Assembly: GCF_044792555.1 (NCBI RefSeq)
Contig: NZ_CP126238.1
Span: 2,542,001-2,606,000, forward strand
Source: Alicycliphilus denitrificans_A
GTDB taxonomy: Bacteria; Pseudomonadota; Gammaproteobacteria; Burkholderiales; Burkholderiaceae_C
Length of the DNA stretch: 64,000 nucleotides
Direction of reading: 5' to 3'
Made by a program: the position numbers and the translations under genes. Below the pieces are notes generated by a model, which saw only the letters and a program-made list of their open reading frames with translations, did not search any database and had not been told where the DNA came from. Of this stretch, positions 8,753 through 17,338 are shown one piece after another. Every line of letters begins with the position of its first letter. Within the stretch, counting starts at the first letter, position 1.

Positions 8753-10486
8753 GTGAGCCACCTGCCCGAATTCACCGCCGCGCTCATGCCGCACCTGATG
8801 CTGGCGCCCATTGCGCTGCCCATGCTCACGGCGGCGCTGTTGCTGCTGCTGCGCGAAGAACAGCAGCGCCTGAAGTTCGGCGTGAGCCTGGCCTCCACGC
8901 TCATGGGCTTGATGGTAGCCATTGCGCTGCTGCAATGGGCACACCGCGCCGACACGGCTGCCGGCATGGGCGTCTACCTGCCGGGCAACTGGCCGGCACC
9001 GTTTGGCATCGTGCTGGTGCTCGACCGCCTGACGGCACTCATGCTGCTGCTGACCAGCCTCGTCGCCCTGTGCTCGGTGCTGTTTTCGGGCGCGCGCTGG
9101 CAGCGCGCCGGCGTGCTCTACCAGGCGCTGTTCCAGTTCCAGCTGATGGGCCTATCGGGCGCGTTTCTCACCGGCGACCTGTTCAACCTGTTCGTGTTCT
9201 TCGAGATCATGCTCGCCGCCTCCTACGGCCTGCTGCTGCACGGATCGGGGCGCGCGCGCGTGCAATCGGGCCTGCACTACATCGCCATCAACCTGGCGGC
9301 CTCGTCGCTGTTTCTGGTCGGCGCCGCCATGCTCTACGGCCTCACGGGCACGCTGAACATGGCCGATCTGGCACAGGCCGTGCCCCAGGTATCGCAGGCC
9401 GACCGCGGCCTGCTGCACACGGCAGCCGCCATCCTGGCCACGGCCTTCCTGATCAAGGCTGCCGTCTGGCCCCTGAACTTCTGGTTGGTGCCGGCCTACA
9501 GCGCGGCCACGGCGCCCGTGGGGGCACTGTTCGCGCTCATGACCAAGGTCGGCCTGTACGCACTGCTGCGCCTGTGGTCGCTGATGTTCGGCGCCGAGGC
9601 CGGGCCCTCGGCGCAGTTCGGCAGCCTGTGGCTGATCGTGGGCGGCATGGCCACCATGGCCTTTGGCACCATAGGCATGATGGGCTCGCAGCGCCTGACG
9701 CACCTGGCGAGCCATGCGGCGGTGCTGTCCTCGGGCACACTGCTGGCGGCAGCAGGCTTTGGGCAAACCATGCTCTCGGCCGGCCTGCTGTACTACCTGC
9801 CCAGCTCCACGCTGGCCGTCGCCGCACTGTTCCTGCTGGCCGACCTGACCGAGCGCTGGCGCAACGGCGGCGCCACGCGCCCCCCTTACGAGAGCGATGA
9901 CGACGCCCCCTTTCTGTCACCCGAGCTGGTGCCCACCGCAGGCCTGAACCTGGACGACGATGAGCAGGTGCTGGTCGGCCGCGTCATCCCCGCCGCCACC
10001 GCCTTCATGGGCCTGGCCTATCTGACGAGCACACTGGTGATTGCCGGCCTGCCGCCGCTGTCGGGCTTCATCGGCAAGTTCGCCATGCTCACGGCCTTGC
10101 TCAATCCGCTGGGCCTGGGCTCCTCGGCCGGCAGCGCACCCGGGCTGGCCGGCTGGACGCTGCTGGTACTCATGATAGGCACGGGCCTGGTGGCGCTGAT
10201 GGCCCTCACGCGCTCGGGAATTCGCCATTTCTGGGCCGCCCCGCACAGGCCCACACCGCAGCTGCACGTGTTCGAGGGCCTGCCGATCGCCCTGCTGCTG
10301 GGCATCTGCGTGACGCTGACCGTGCAGGCCGAGGGCGTGATGCGCTTCACCACGGCCACGGCCCAGGCCCTGCACACACCGGACAGCTATGTGCGGGCCG
10401 TGATGAGTGCGGCACCGCAGTCCGGCCCGCTCGCCCCCGCCAGCGCCGGCACCCCACAGCCGCCCGGCAAGGAGGCCGCCCCATGA
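8753..10486 (+). CDS. mrpD: Mrp antiporter subunit D
   Basis: 577 residues. A NuoL/M/N-like antiporter subunit with the paired ion-pathway residues Glu151 (LFVFFEIMLAASYGL) and Lys235 (AFLIKAAVWPLNFWL). I chose the GTG at 8753 because GGAGG lies eight bases upstream and it begins ahead of the first helix; the open frame further upstream overlaps mrpC. A polar insert around residues 395-420 (about 9890-9970) separates late helices. The stop overlaps the mrpE start by four bases (ATGA). Confidence 0.92.
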   Translation: MSHLPEFTAALMPHLMLAPIALPMLTAALLLLLREEQQRLKFGVSLASTLMGLMVAIALLQWAHRADTAAGMGVYLPGNWPAPFGIVLVLDRLTALMLLLTSLVALCSVLFSGARWQRAGVLYQALFQFQLMGLSGAFLTGDLFNLFVFFEIMLAASYGLLLHGSGRARVQSGLHYIAINLAASSLFLVGAAMLYGLTGTLNMADLAQAVPQVSQADRGLLHTAAAILATAFLIKAAVWPLNFWLVPAYSAATAPVGALFALMTKVGLYALLRLWSLMFGAEAGPSAQFGSLWLIVGGMATMAFGTIGMMGSQRLTHLASHAAVLSSGTLLAAAGFGQTMLSAGLLYYLPSSTLAVAALFLLADLTERWRNGGATRPPYESDDDAPFLSPELVPTAGLNLDDDEQVLVGRVIPAATAFMGLAYLTSTLVIAGLPPLSGFIGKFAMLTALLNPLGLGSSAGSAPGLAGWTLLVLMIGTGLVALMALTRSGIRHFWAAPHRPTPQLHVFEGLPIALLLGICVTLTVQAEGVMRFTTATAQALHTPDSYVRAVMSAAPQSGPLAPASAGTPQPPGKEAAP

Positions 10487-10974
10487 TGAAGAGAATCCTG
10501 CCCGCTCCACTGGTCTCGCTCGGCCTGTTCGTGGTCTGGCTGCTGCTCAACCAGTCGCTGAGCCGTGGCCACCTGCTGCTGGCCCTGCTGCTGGCCCTGG
10601 GCCTGCCGGTGATGTTCAAGGAACTGCGCCCGCAAAAGGTGCGCGTGCGCCACCTGGGCACGGTGCTGCGCCTGTGCCTCACGGTGGCCGTGGACACCAC
10701 CCAGTCCAACCTCGCCGTGCTGCGCTTGCTGCTGCTGCCCGGCACGCGCCGCCACGCGCCCGATTTCGTGAAGATTCCGCTGCAACTGCGCGACCCCAAT
10801 GGCCTGGCCGTGCTGGCCATGATCGTGTGCATCACCCCCGGCACAGTCTGGGCCGAGCTGTCGCGCGACCGCTCCATGCTGATGCTGCATGTACTGGAGG
10901 TGCATGACCGCGAGGCCATCGTGCACCATGTGCAGACGCGCTACGAGCGCCCCCTGATGGAGATTTTCGAATGA
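10483..10974 (+). CDS. mrpE: Mrp antiporter subunit E
   Basis: 163 residues with two N-terminal helices and the conserved MnhE pattern VAVDTTQSNLAVLRLLL followed by ITPGTVWAELSRDRSMLMLH. Overlaps mrpD and mrpF by four bases on each side (ATGA), showing tight translational coupling. MrpE is needed for assembly or activity of the complex. An ATG at 10486 is an alternative start. Confidence 0.92.
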   Translation: MMKRILPAPLVSLGLFVVWLLLNQSLSRGHLLLALLLALGLPVMFKELRPQKVRVRHLGTVLRLCLTVAVDTTQSNLAVLRLLLLPGTRRHAPDFVKIPLQLRDPNGLAVLAMIVCITPGTVWAELSRDRSMLMLHVLEVHDREAIVHHVQTRYERPLMEIFE

Positions 10975-11252
10975 CGCCCTCGCTGCTGAGCTGGGCCCTG
11001 CCCAGCGCCTTGTTTCTGCTCGTCGCCGCCATGGTGCTGTGCCTGGCGCGCCTGCTCAAGGGCCCGGCCGCGCAGGACCGGGTCCTGGCGCTCGATTGCA
11101 TCTACCTCAACGGCATGCTGCTCATGCTGGTGCTGGGCATCTACTACGGCAGCGAGCATTATTTCGAGGCCGCCATGCTCATCGCCCTGCTGGGCTTCGC
11201 CAGTTCCACGGCCATGGCCAAGTTCCTGCTGCGCGGCGAGGTGATCGAGTGA
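10971..11252 (+). CDS. mrpF: Mrp antiporter subunit F
   Basis: 93 residues, three helices with the MnhF signature RLLKGPAAQDRVLALDCI. Overlaps mrpE by four bases and mrpG by four bases. A small membrane subunit of the Mrp complex. Confidence 0.92.
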   Translation: MTPSLLSWALPSALFLLVAAMVLCLARLLKGPAAQDRVLALDCIYLNGMLLMLVLGIYYGSEHYFEAAMLIALLGFASSTAMAKFLLRGEVIE

Positions 11253-11620
11253 CGGACCAGGCCCTGCCCCTGTGGCTGGATATCAGCGTCTCGCTGCTGG
11301 TGCTGGCCGGCGCCGTGATCGCCTTGCTGGGTTCGCTCGGCCTGCTGCGCCTGAAGACCTACTTCGAACGCGTGCATGCCCCCGCCATCATCGCCACCAT
11401 GGCCTGCTGGTGCGTCATGCATGCCACGCTGCTGTACTTTTCCGTGGTGGGCGACGGCCTGGCGGTGCATGCCCTGCTCATCGCCCTGTTCGTGGCCATC
11501 ACCGTGCCCGTGACGAACATCTTCCTGATGCGCGCTGCGCTGTTTCGTGCGCGCCGCATGGGGGAAAACGTGCCGTCCAACCTGAGCCGCACAAGCAGCG
11601 ACGATATCCACGACTCCTGA
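11249..11620 (+). CDS. mrpG: Mrp antiporter subunit G
   Basis: 123 residues. Three helices and the MnhG pattern LGSLGLLRLKTYFERVHAP. The GTG at 11249 overlaps the mrpF stop (GTGA), which decides the start over longer in-frame options. It is the last gene of the operon; a 338-base gene-free stretch follows. Confidence 0.9.
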   Translation: MTDQALPLWLDISVSLLVLAGAVIALLGSLGLLRLKTYFERVHAPAIIATMACWCVMHATLLYFSVVGDGLAVHALLIALFVAITVPVTNIFLMRAALFRARRMGENVPSNLSRTSSDDIHDS

Positions 11621-11635
11621 GCGTCCGGGCACAAG

Positions 11636-11885
11636 GGTTATCCCTTATCGCACTGGACAACCATGTGGATAAGCCTGAACAACCGCTGTATGACAAACCC
11701 AAGTCATTGATTTTCAAAGGACTAACTTGCATTGATGATTTTTTAGGCAGGCCGGCCAGCGGTTATCCCGCCACCCGTTGGACAATCATGGGGATAACTT
11801 TGGACAACTGCTGTATGGCGGCCGCAAGTACTTGATTTGTAAGCAAGTCCCCTGCATTGCCTGTTTTTCGGGCAATGTCGCACCG
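11636..11885. repeat. Two-copy 125-bp tandem repeat with DnaA-box-like sites
   Basis: GGTTATCCC, TGGACAA, GCTGTATG, TTGATTT and GCATTG each recur exactly 125 bases apart (11636/11761, 11654/11779, 11685/11810, 11707/11832, 11729/11854), so the two units are aligned without gaps but have diverged elsewhere. Unit 1 has TGTGGATAA (11664-11672), the reverse complement of the consensus DnaA box TTATCCACA; unit 2 has TGGGGATAA at the matching place. Each unit also begins with a TTATCCC-type near-box. It lies in the 338-base gap between mrpG and the ferredoxin gene; no reading frame in it looks coding. Confidence 0.75.
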
Positions 11886-11892
11886 CACCAAC

Positions 11893-11956
11893 ACTATTGA
11901 TTCAATAGCTGCTGACGCTCGATACAAGCATGCCAGCAGCCAATTTGATGCTTAAA
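11893..11956. repeat. Intergenic palindrome, copy 2
   Basis: ATTGATTCAATAGCTGCTG then a spacer then CAGCAGCCAATTTGATGC. GCTGCTG (11908-11914) pairs with CAGCAGC (11934-11940). It ends two bases before the ferredoxin ATG, so it forms that gene's leader. Confidence 0.6.
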
Positions 11957-11958
11957 CG

Positions 11959-12252
11959 ATGAACACACCCACCCCACCCTTCTTCATAGCCCGTATCGGT
12001 GACGATGGCACGCAGTGCGACGCCTGGCCCGAGCAGCCGCTGCTGCAGTCGCTGGAGCAAGGCGGCATAGCCTGGCCCAGTTCCTGCCGCAACGGCAACT
12101 GCCGCACCTGCATGGGCGTGCTGGTGGAGGGCCAGGTGCGCTACGCCATCGAGTGGCCGGGCCTGTCGCCCGAGGAGAAGGCCGAGGGCTGCGTGCTGCC
12201 CTGCGTGGCCTATCCTTTGAGTGACATCAGGCTCCAAGCTCCCGCGATCTAA
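11959..12252 (+). CDS. 2Fe-2S ferredoxin (plant/bacterial adrenodoxin-like fold)
   Basis: 97 residues. Cys43, Cys48, Cys51 (SCRNGNCRTCMG) and Cys82 form the C-x4-C-x2-C-x30-C pattern of plant-type [2Fe-2S] ferredoxins; Cys78 is extra. It is a soluble electron carrier. No reductase or oxygenase partner is next to it; ribBX follows 145 bases later, so its partner cannot be read from context. Confidence 0.85.
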   Translation: MNTPTPPFFIARIGDDGTQCDAWPEQPLLQSLEQGGIAWPSSCRNGNCRTCMGVLVEGQVRYAIEWPGLSPEEKAEGCVLPCVAYPLSDIRLQAPAI

Positions 12253-12397
12253 CTGGATTAAAATCCCTCCCTTTCGGGATCAACGCATCCCTGACCCGTG
12301 CGGCCCTCGGCCGCATCGCCGTTCTTTGGGGGCTCAGGCCCACGCGCCGGGGAACGCGCGCTGCCCCTGGGGCGCACGGCCTACCCGAGAGCCCCGC

Positions 12398-13519
12398 ATG
12401 AACATCCCCCTCACGCCCGCGCCCATCTCGCCCGTGCAAGACATCGTGGCCGAACTCGCTGCCGGGCGCATCGTCATCCTTGTTGACGAGGAAGACCGCG
12501 AGAACGAAGGCGACCTGGTGATCGCCGCCGACCATGTCACGCCCGAGGCCATCAACTTCATGGCGCGCTTTGGCCGCGGCCTGGTGTGCCTGACGCTCAC
12601 GCGCGAGCGCTGCGAGCGCCTCTCGCTGCCGCCCATGGTGGCGCGCAACGGCACCAAGATGGGCACTGCCTTCACCGTCTCCATCGAGGCCGCCGAGGGC
12701 GTGACCACGGGCATCAGCGCCGCCGACCGCGCGCGCACCGTGCAGGCGGCCGTCGCGGCCAATGCCCAGGCCGCCGACCTGGTGCAGCCCGGCCACATCT
12801 TCCCGCTGCAGGCCGTGGACGGCGGCGTGCTCATGCGCGCCGGCCACACCGAGGCCGGCTGCGACCTGGCCGCGATGGCCGGCTGCAGCCCCGCCGCCGT
12901 GATCTGCGAGGTCATGAAGGACGACGGCACCATGGCGCGCCTGCCTGACCTGCAGTTGTTCGCCGCCGAGCATGGCCTGAAGATCGGCACCATCGCCGAT
13001 CTGATCGAGCATCGCAGCCGTACCGAGTCGCTGGTGCACAAGGTGGGCTCGCGCCCGATCCAGACCGCCTTCGGCGAATTCACCGCCCACGCCTTCCGCG
13101 ACGAGCCCAGCCAGGCCGTACACCTGGCCCTGGTCAAGGGCCAGTGGGACACCGAGGAGAGCGTGCCGGTGCGCGTGCACGAGCCGCTGTCGGTGCTCGA
13201 TACGCTGGAGGTCAGCCGCTCCATGCACTCCTGGAACCTGGACGCCAGCCTGCGCCATATCGCCAACGAGGGCCGCGGCGTGGCCGTGCTGCTCAACTGC
13301 GGCGAAACGGGCGAGCAGCTGCTGGAGCAGTTCGAGGGCAAGGCACGCGCCGCCCAGGCACCCGAGCGCGGCCGCATGGACCTGCGCACCTATGGCGTGG
13401 GCGCACAGATCCTGCGCGAGGTGGGCGTGGCGCGCATGCAGCTCATGGGCCAGCCGCGGCGCATGCCCAGCATGGCCGGCTACGGCCTCGAAATCACCGG
13501 CTATATCCCCAAGGAATAA
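12398..13519 (+). CDS. ribB: 3,4-dihydroxy-2-butanone-4-phosphate synthase with degenerate GTP cyclohydrolase II domain (RibBX type)
   Basis: 373 residues. Residues ~10-205 are DHBP synthase, with the acidic loop D30-EEDRENEGDL-40 and RAGHTEAGCDLA; it converts ribulose 5-phosphate to the four-carbon unit of riboflavin. The C-terminal half has the GTP cyclohydrolase II fold in outline (YGVGAQILREVGVARMQLM), but the zinc cysteines (the CLTGD...RCDCG region of RibA) are absent: the stretch reads RVHEPLSVLDTLEVSRSM. This half is therefore unlikely to open GTP. The ATG at 12398 gives a normal N-terminus. ribH starts two bases after the stop. No FMN riboswitch is visible upstream. Confidence 0.9.
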   Translation: MNIPLTPAPISPVQDIVAELAAGRIVILVDEEDRENEGDLVIAADHVTPEAINFMARFGRGLVCLTLTRERCERLSLPPMVARNGTKMGTAFTVSIEAAEGVTTGISAADRARTVQAAVAANAQAADLVQPGHIFPLQAVDGGVLMRAGHTEAGCDLAAMAGCSPAAVICEVMKDDGTMARLPDLQLFAAEHGLKIGTIADLIEHRSRTESLVHKVGSRPIQTAFGEFTAHAFRDEPSQAVHLALVKGQWDTEESVPVRVHEPLSVLDTLEVSRSMHSWNLDASLRHIANEGRGVAVLLNCGETGEQLLEQFEGKARAAQAPERGRMDLRTYGVGAQILREVGVARMQLMGQPRRMPSMAGYGLEITGYIPKE

Positions 13520-13521
13520 CT

Positions 13522-13986
13522 ATGTTTGGCGCAGACAAAGGCGTAGCGGACAGGCTCGACGGCAGCAAGCTGCACATCGGCATCGTGCAGGCCCGCTTCA
13601 ACGAAAACATCACCAACACCCTGGCGGCAGCCTGCCGCGCCGAGCTGCTCAGGCTGGGCGTGCAGGAGGCACACATACACCAGGTGCTGGTACCCGGCGC
13701 GCTGGAGGTTCCGCTGGCGCTGCAGGCCATGGCCGAGCGTGACGAATACGACGCGCTGATCGCGCTGGGCTGCATCATCCGCGGCGAGACCTACCACTTC
13801 GAGCTGGTGGCCAACGAGTCGGGCGCCGGCGTCACGCGCGTGGGACTGGACTATGACATCCCGATCGCCAACGCCATCCTGACCACGGAAAACCTCGAGC
13901 AGGCCATCGCGCGCCAAAGCGAGAAGGGCGTGGACGCGGCCCGTGTCGCCGTGGAGATGGCCAACCTGCTGGAGGAGCTGTCGTGA
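13522..13986 (+). CDS. ribH: 6,7-dimethyl-8-ribityllumazine synthase
   Basis: 154 residues. Motifs ARFNENITN, VPGALEVPLALQ and GCIIRGETYHFELVANES are those of lumazine synthase, which joins DHBP with the ribitylamino-pyrimidine in the step before riboflavin. It is in an operon with ribB upstream (2-base gap) and nusB downstream (4-base overlap GTGA), the usual ribH-nusB pairing. Confidence 0.97.
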   Translation: MFGADKGVADRLDGSKLHIGIVQARFNENITNTLAAACRAELLRLGVQEAHIHQVLVPGALEVPLALQAMAERDEYDALIALGCIIRGETYHFELVANESGAGVTRVGLDYDIPIANAILTTENLEQAIARQSEKGVDAARVAVEMANLLEELS

Positions 13987-14510
13987 ACGACGCCGCCCCA
14001 CAACAACGCCCGCCGCGCCAGTCGCGCACCGGCCTCACGGCCACCGGCGTGCGCAAGGCCGGTGCCAAGTCGGGCCGCTCGCGCGCGCGCGAATTTGCCC
14101 TGCAGGGCCTGTACCAGCATCTGGTGGGCGGCAACGACGCCACGGCCATCGACCTGTTCACGCGCGACCTGTCAGGCTTTCACAAGGCCGACGCCGCGCA
14201 TTACGACGCGCTCCTGCACGGCTGCATCACCACCGCCCAGTACATGGACGAGCTCATCACGCCGCAGCTCGACCGCAAGATGGCCGAGATCTCGCCCATC
14301 GAGCATGCCGTGATGTGGATCGGCGTATACGAGTTCCAGCACTGCCAGGACGTGCCCTGGCGCGTGATCATCAACGAGTGCATCGAACTGGCCAAGGAAT
14401 TCGGCGGCACCGACGGCCACAAGTACGTCAACGGCATCCTGAACGGACTGGCCCCGCAGCTGCGCGCCGTCGAGGTCGAGGCCGACAAGGCCGCCGGCAA
14501 GGCCGGCTGA
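13983..14510 (+). CDS. nusB: Transcription antitermination factor NusB
   Basis: 175 residues. A basic N-terminal extension is followed by the all-helical NusB fold (SRAREFALQGLYQHL; VPWRVIINECIELAKEFGGTDGHKYVNGIL split here as its two conserved blocks WRVIINECIELAKEFGG and KYVNGIL). NusB binds boxA RNA with S10 for rRNA antitermination. The GTG at 13983 overlaps the ribH stop and is the only start that keeps the conserved helix 1 with its basic leader. Confidence 0.95.
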   Translation: MNDAAPQQRPPRQSRTGLTATGVRKAGAKSGRSRAREFALQGLYQHLVGGNDATAIDLFTRDLSGFHKADAAHYDALLHGCITTAQYMDELITPQLDRKMAEISPIEHAVMWIGVYEFQHCQDVPWRVIINECIELAKEFGGTDGHKYVNGILNGLAPQLRAVEVEADKAAGKAG

Positions 14511-14569
14511 CGTCTCCTCGTTTGTTTTCACGCCCGCCGGCCGCCGGCCGCGCACAACCTGCTTTTGCC

Positions 14570-15754
14570 ATGAAGTTCTCCACCCGCGCCGAGCGCATCG
14601 ACCCCTTTTACGTGATGGAAGTGGCCAAGGCCGCGCAGCAGATGGCGCGCGAGGTGGCCGGCACGCGCGAGCCGATGATCTTCCTGAACATCGGCGAGCC
14701 CGACTTCACCGCGCCGCCGCTGGTGGTGGAGGCGGCCGAACGCACCGTGCGGGACGGCCTCACGCAGTACACCAACTCCCTGGGACTGGACGCTTTGCGC
14801 GAGCGCATCAGCGGCTGGTATGCGACACGCTTTGGCGTGGATGTGCCAGCCCGGCGCATCGTGGTCACGGCCGGCGCCTCGGCCGCGCTGCAGCTGGCCT
14901 GCCTGGCGCTGATCGACGCGGGCGACGAGATCCTGATGCCCGACCCGAGCTACCCCTGCAACCGCCACTTCGTGAGCGCAGCCGAGGGCAAGGCGGTGCT
15001 GATCCCGACCACGGCCGAAGAGCGCTTCCAGCTGAGCGCCGCCAAGGTCGAGGCGGCCTGGGGGCCGAAGACGCGCGGCGTGCTGCTGGCCTCGCCCTCC
15101 AACCCCACGGGCACCTCCATTGCGCCCGAGGAGCTGCGCGCCATCCACGAGGTGGTGCGCGCCAAGGGCGGCCTGACCGTCATCGACGAGATCTACCTGG
15201 GCCTGTCCTACGAAGAGCATTTCGGCCACAGCGCCCTGGCGCTGGGGGACGACATCATCAGCATCAACAGCTTCAGCAAGTACTTCAACATGACCGGCTG
15301 GCGCCTGGGCTGGATGGTGGTGCCGGACGCCATGGTGCCCGTGGTCGAGCGCCTGGCGCAGAACCTGTTCATCTGCGCCTCTACCGTCTCGCAGCACGCG
15401 GCCCTGGCCTGCTTCGAAGCGGAGAGCATCGCCGAGTACGAGCGCCGCCGCGCGGAGTTCAAGGCCCGGCGCGACTTCTTCATCCCGGCGCTGAACCAGC
15501 TGGGTTTGAGCGTCCCCGTCATGCCCGACGGCGCCTTCTACGCCTGGGCCGACTGCACGCAGGTGGCGCACAAGCTCGGGGTTGAGGGCAGCTGGGACTT
15601 TGCGTTTGAGCTCATGCGCCGCGCCCACCTGGCGATCACGCCGGGGCGCGACTTCGGCACGGACCAGACGGCGCGCTTCGTGCGCTTTTCCACCGCCAAC
15701 TCCATGGCGCAGCTGCAGGAGGCCGCGGCGCGCCTGAAGGCCCTGATCGGCTGA
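14570..15754 (+). CDS. PLP-dependent class I/II aminotransferase
   Basis: 394 residues. NIGEPDF near the N-terminus, SPSNPTGT, VIDEIY and the pyridoxal-phosphate lysine in SFSKYFNMTGWRLGW place it among fold type I AspC/AlaA-like aminotransferases. Substrate cannot be read from the sequence; aspartate or alanine/valine are possible. It starts 59 bases after nusB and is followed five bases later by ybgC. ATG at 14570 gives MKFSTRAERIDPFYVMEVA. Confidence 0.88.
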   Translation: MKFSTRAERIDPFYVMEVAKAAQQMAREVAGTREPMIFLNIGEPDFTAPPLVVEAAERTVRDGLTQYTNSLGLDALRERISGWYATRFGVDVPARRIVVTAGASAALQLACLALIDAGDEILMPDPSYPCNRHFVSAAEGKAVLIPTTAEERFQLSAAKVEAAWGPKTRGVLLASPSNPTGTSIAPEELRAIHEVVRAKGGLTVIDEIYLGLSYEEHFGHSALALGDDIISINSFSKYFNMTGWRLGWMVVPDAMVPVVERLAQNLFICASTVSQHAALACFEAESIAEYERRRAEFKARRDFFIPALNQLGLSVPVMPDGAFYAWADCTQVAHKLGVEGSWDFAFELMRRAHLAITPGRDFGTDQTARFVRFSTANSMAQLQEAAARLKALIG

Positions 15755-15759
15755 GCGCG

Positions 15760-16182
15760 ATGTTCGAGTGGCCCGTACGCATCTACTGGGAGGACACGGA
15801 TGCCGGCGGCATCGTGTTCTACGCCAACTACCTGAAGTTCTTCGAGCGCGCGCGCACCGAGTGGCTGCGCTCGCTGGATCTGGGTCAGCAGCAATTGCGG
15901 GAACTCACCGGCGGCATGTTTGTCGTAACCGACGCGCGCCTGCGCTACCTGCGCCCGGCCCGGCTGGACGATGAACTGATTGTTACCTCCCGGCTGCAGG
16001 ACAGCGGCCGCGCATCGCTCACAATCGACCAACAGGCGCTCTTGAAACCGCAGCAGATGAACACCGACTGCCGGCCCGCACTGCTGTGCGAAGGCCGCAT
16101 CCGCATAGGCTGGGTGGAGGCCGCCAGCCTGCGCCCGGCCCGCATTCCGGGCCTCGTTTTGCAAAAACTCTCCTCATCATGA
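15760..16182 (+). CDS. ybgC: Tol-Pal-associated acyl-CoA thioesterase
   Basis: 140 residues, hot-dog fold. The motif WEDTDAGGIVFYANYLKFFE is the YbgC/4-hydroxybenzoyl-CoA thioesterase active site, with the catalytic Asp in EDTDAGG. YbgC hydrolyses short acyl-CoAs and is almost always encoded with tolQRA, as here; its stop overlaps the tolQ start (ATGA). Confidence 0.93.
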   Translation: MFEWPVRIYWEDTDAGGIVFYANYLKFFERARTEWLRSLDLGQQQLRELTGGMFVVTDARLRYLRPARLDDELIVTSRLQDSGRASLTIDQQALLKPQQMNTDCRPALLCEGRIRIGWVEAASLRPARIPGLVLQKLSSS

Positions 16183-16880
16183 ATTCCCAAGACATGTCCA
16201 TGCTCAGCCTGGTGCTCAATGCCAGCTGGGTGGTGCAGCTCGTAATGCTGCTGCTGCTGGCCGTCTCCGTGGCCAGCTGGGCCGCCATCTTCCGCAAGCT
16301 GTTCGCCCTCAAACGCGTGAAGGCGCTGAACGAAGACTTCGAACGCGACTTCTGGTCCGGCACCAGCCTGAACGAGCTGTTTGCCACCGCCGCGCACAAC
16401 GCCAAGAGCGCCGGCCCCATGGAACGCATCTTCGCCAGCGGCATGCGCGAGTACCAGAAGCTGCGCGAGCGCCGCATCGCAGACCCCGGCACGCTGCTGG
16501 ACGGCGCGCGCCGCGCCATGCGCGCGAGCTTCCAGCGCGAGATGGACGTGATCGAGTCCAGCCTGTCCTTCCTCGGCTCGGTGGCCTCGGTATCGCCCTA
16601 CGTGGGCCTGTTCGGCACGGTGTGGGGCATCATGCACGCCTTCACGGGCTTTGCCGGCATGGAGCAGGTCACGCTGGCCACCGTGGCGCCGGGCATCGCC
16701 GAGGCCCTGGTAGCCACCGCACTCGGCCTGTTCGCCGCCATTCCGGCCGTGATCGCCTACAACCGCTTCGCGCGCGACATCGACCGCGTGGCCATCCACC
16801 AGGAGACCTTCATCGAAGAGTTCTCCAACATCCTGCAGCGCAACCTGGGCACCCAGCCCGCGTCGCCCTCAGGCCACTGA
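16179..16880 (+). CDS. tolQ: Tol-Pal system protein TolQ
   Basis: 233 residues. Three membrane helices (near residues 15-38, 135-160, 170-195) with the MotA/TolQ/ExbB signature VSPYVGLFGTVWGIMHAF and PGIAEALVATALGLFAAIPA. TolQ and TolR form the proton-driven motor that energises TolA for outer-membrane constriction at division. Confidence 0.96.
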   Translation: MNSQDMSMLSLVLNASWVVQLVMLLLLAVSVASWAAIFRKLFALKRVKALNEDFERDFWSGTSLNELFATAAHNAKSAGPMERIFASGMREYQKLRERRIADPGTLLDGARRAMRASFQREMDVIESSLSFLGSVASVSPYVGLFGTVWGIMHAFTGFAGMEQVTLATVAPGIAEALVATALGLFAAIPAVIAYNRFARDIDRVAIHQETFIEEFSNILQRNLGTQPASPSGH

Positions 16881-16893
16881 ACGGAGGCACTAC

Positions 16894-17319
16894 ATGCCTG
16901 CCATGGCGTCCCGCAGCGGCACGCGCCGCCGCTCCATGAACGAGATCAATATGGTGCCGTTCATCGACGTGATGCTGGTGCTGCTGATCATCTTCATGGT
17001 GACGGCGCCCATGCTCACGCCCAGCTCGGTGAACCTGCCCTCGGTCGGCAAGGGCAGCAAACTGCCCAAGACGCGCGCCGACGTCATCGTGGACAAGGAC
17101 GGCAGCCTGCGCTTCAAGGCCGACGGCAATGAACGCAGCGTGCCGCTGGCGCAACTCGGCGCGACGGTCAATAACTGGCGCAAAGACCAGCCCGAGGACA
17201 CGCCCGTGCTCATCAGCGCGGACAAGAACGTCTCCTACGATTCCGTGATGAAAGCCATGTCCGCGCTACAGGCTGCGGGCGTTCCTCGCGTTGCGCTGGC
17301 CGTCAACAGCGGCGGCTGA
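16894..17319 (+). CDS. tolR: Tol-Pal system protein TolR
   Basis: 141 residues. A single membrane helix with the essential Asp25 in EINMVPFIDVMLVLLIIFMV, then a periplasmic ExbD/TolR domain (VDKDGSLRFKADG; PVLISADKNVSYDSVM). It starts 13 bases after tolQ. The proton-carrying Asp is intact. Confidence 0.96.
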   Translation: MPAMASRSGTRRRSMNEINMVPFIDVMLVLLIIFMVTAPMLTPSSVNLPSVGKGSKLPKTRADVIVDKDGSLRFKADGNERSVPLAQLGATVNNWRKDQPEDTPVLISADKNVSYDSVMKAMSALQAAGVPRVALAVNSGG

Positions 17320-17338
17320 CGACAAGGAAATTCCGCGC

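Noticed and set aside
12253..12397. FMN riboswitch upstream of ribB
   Set aside because: The conserved aptamer blocks of the RFN element are not present in this GC-rich leader.
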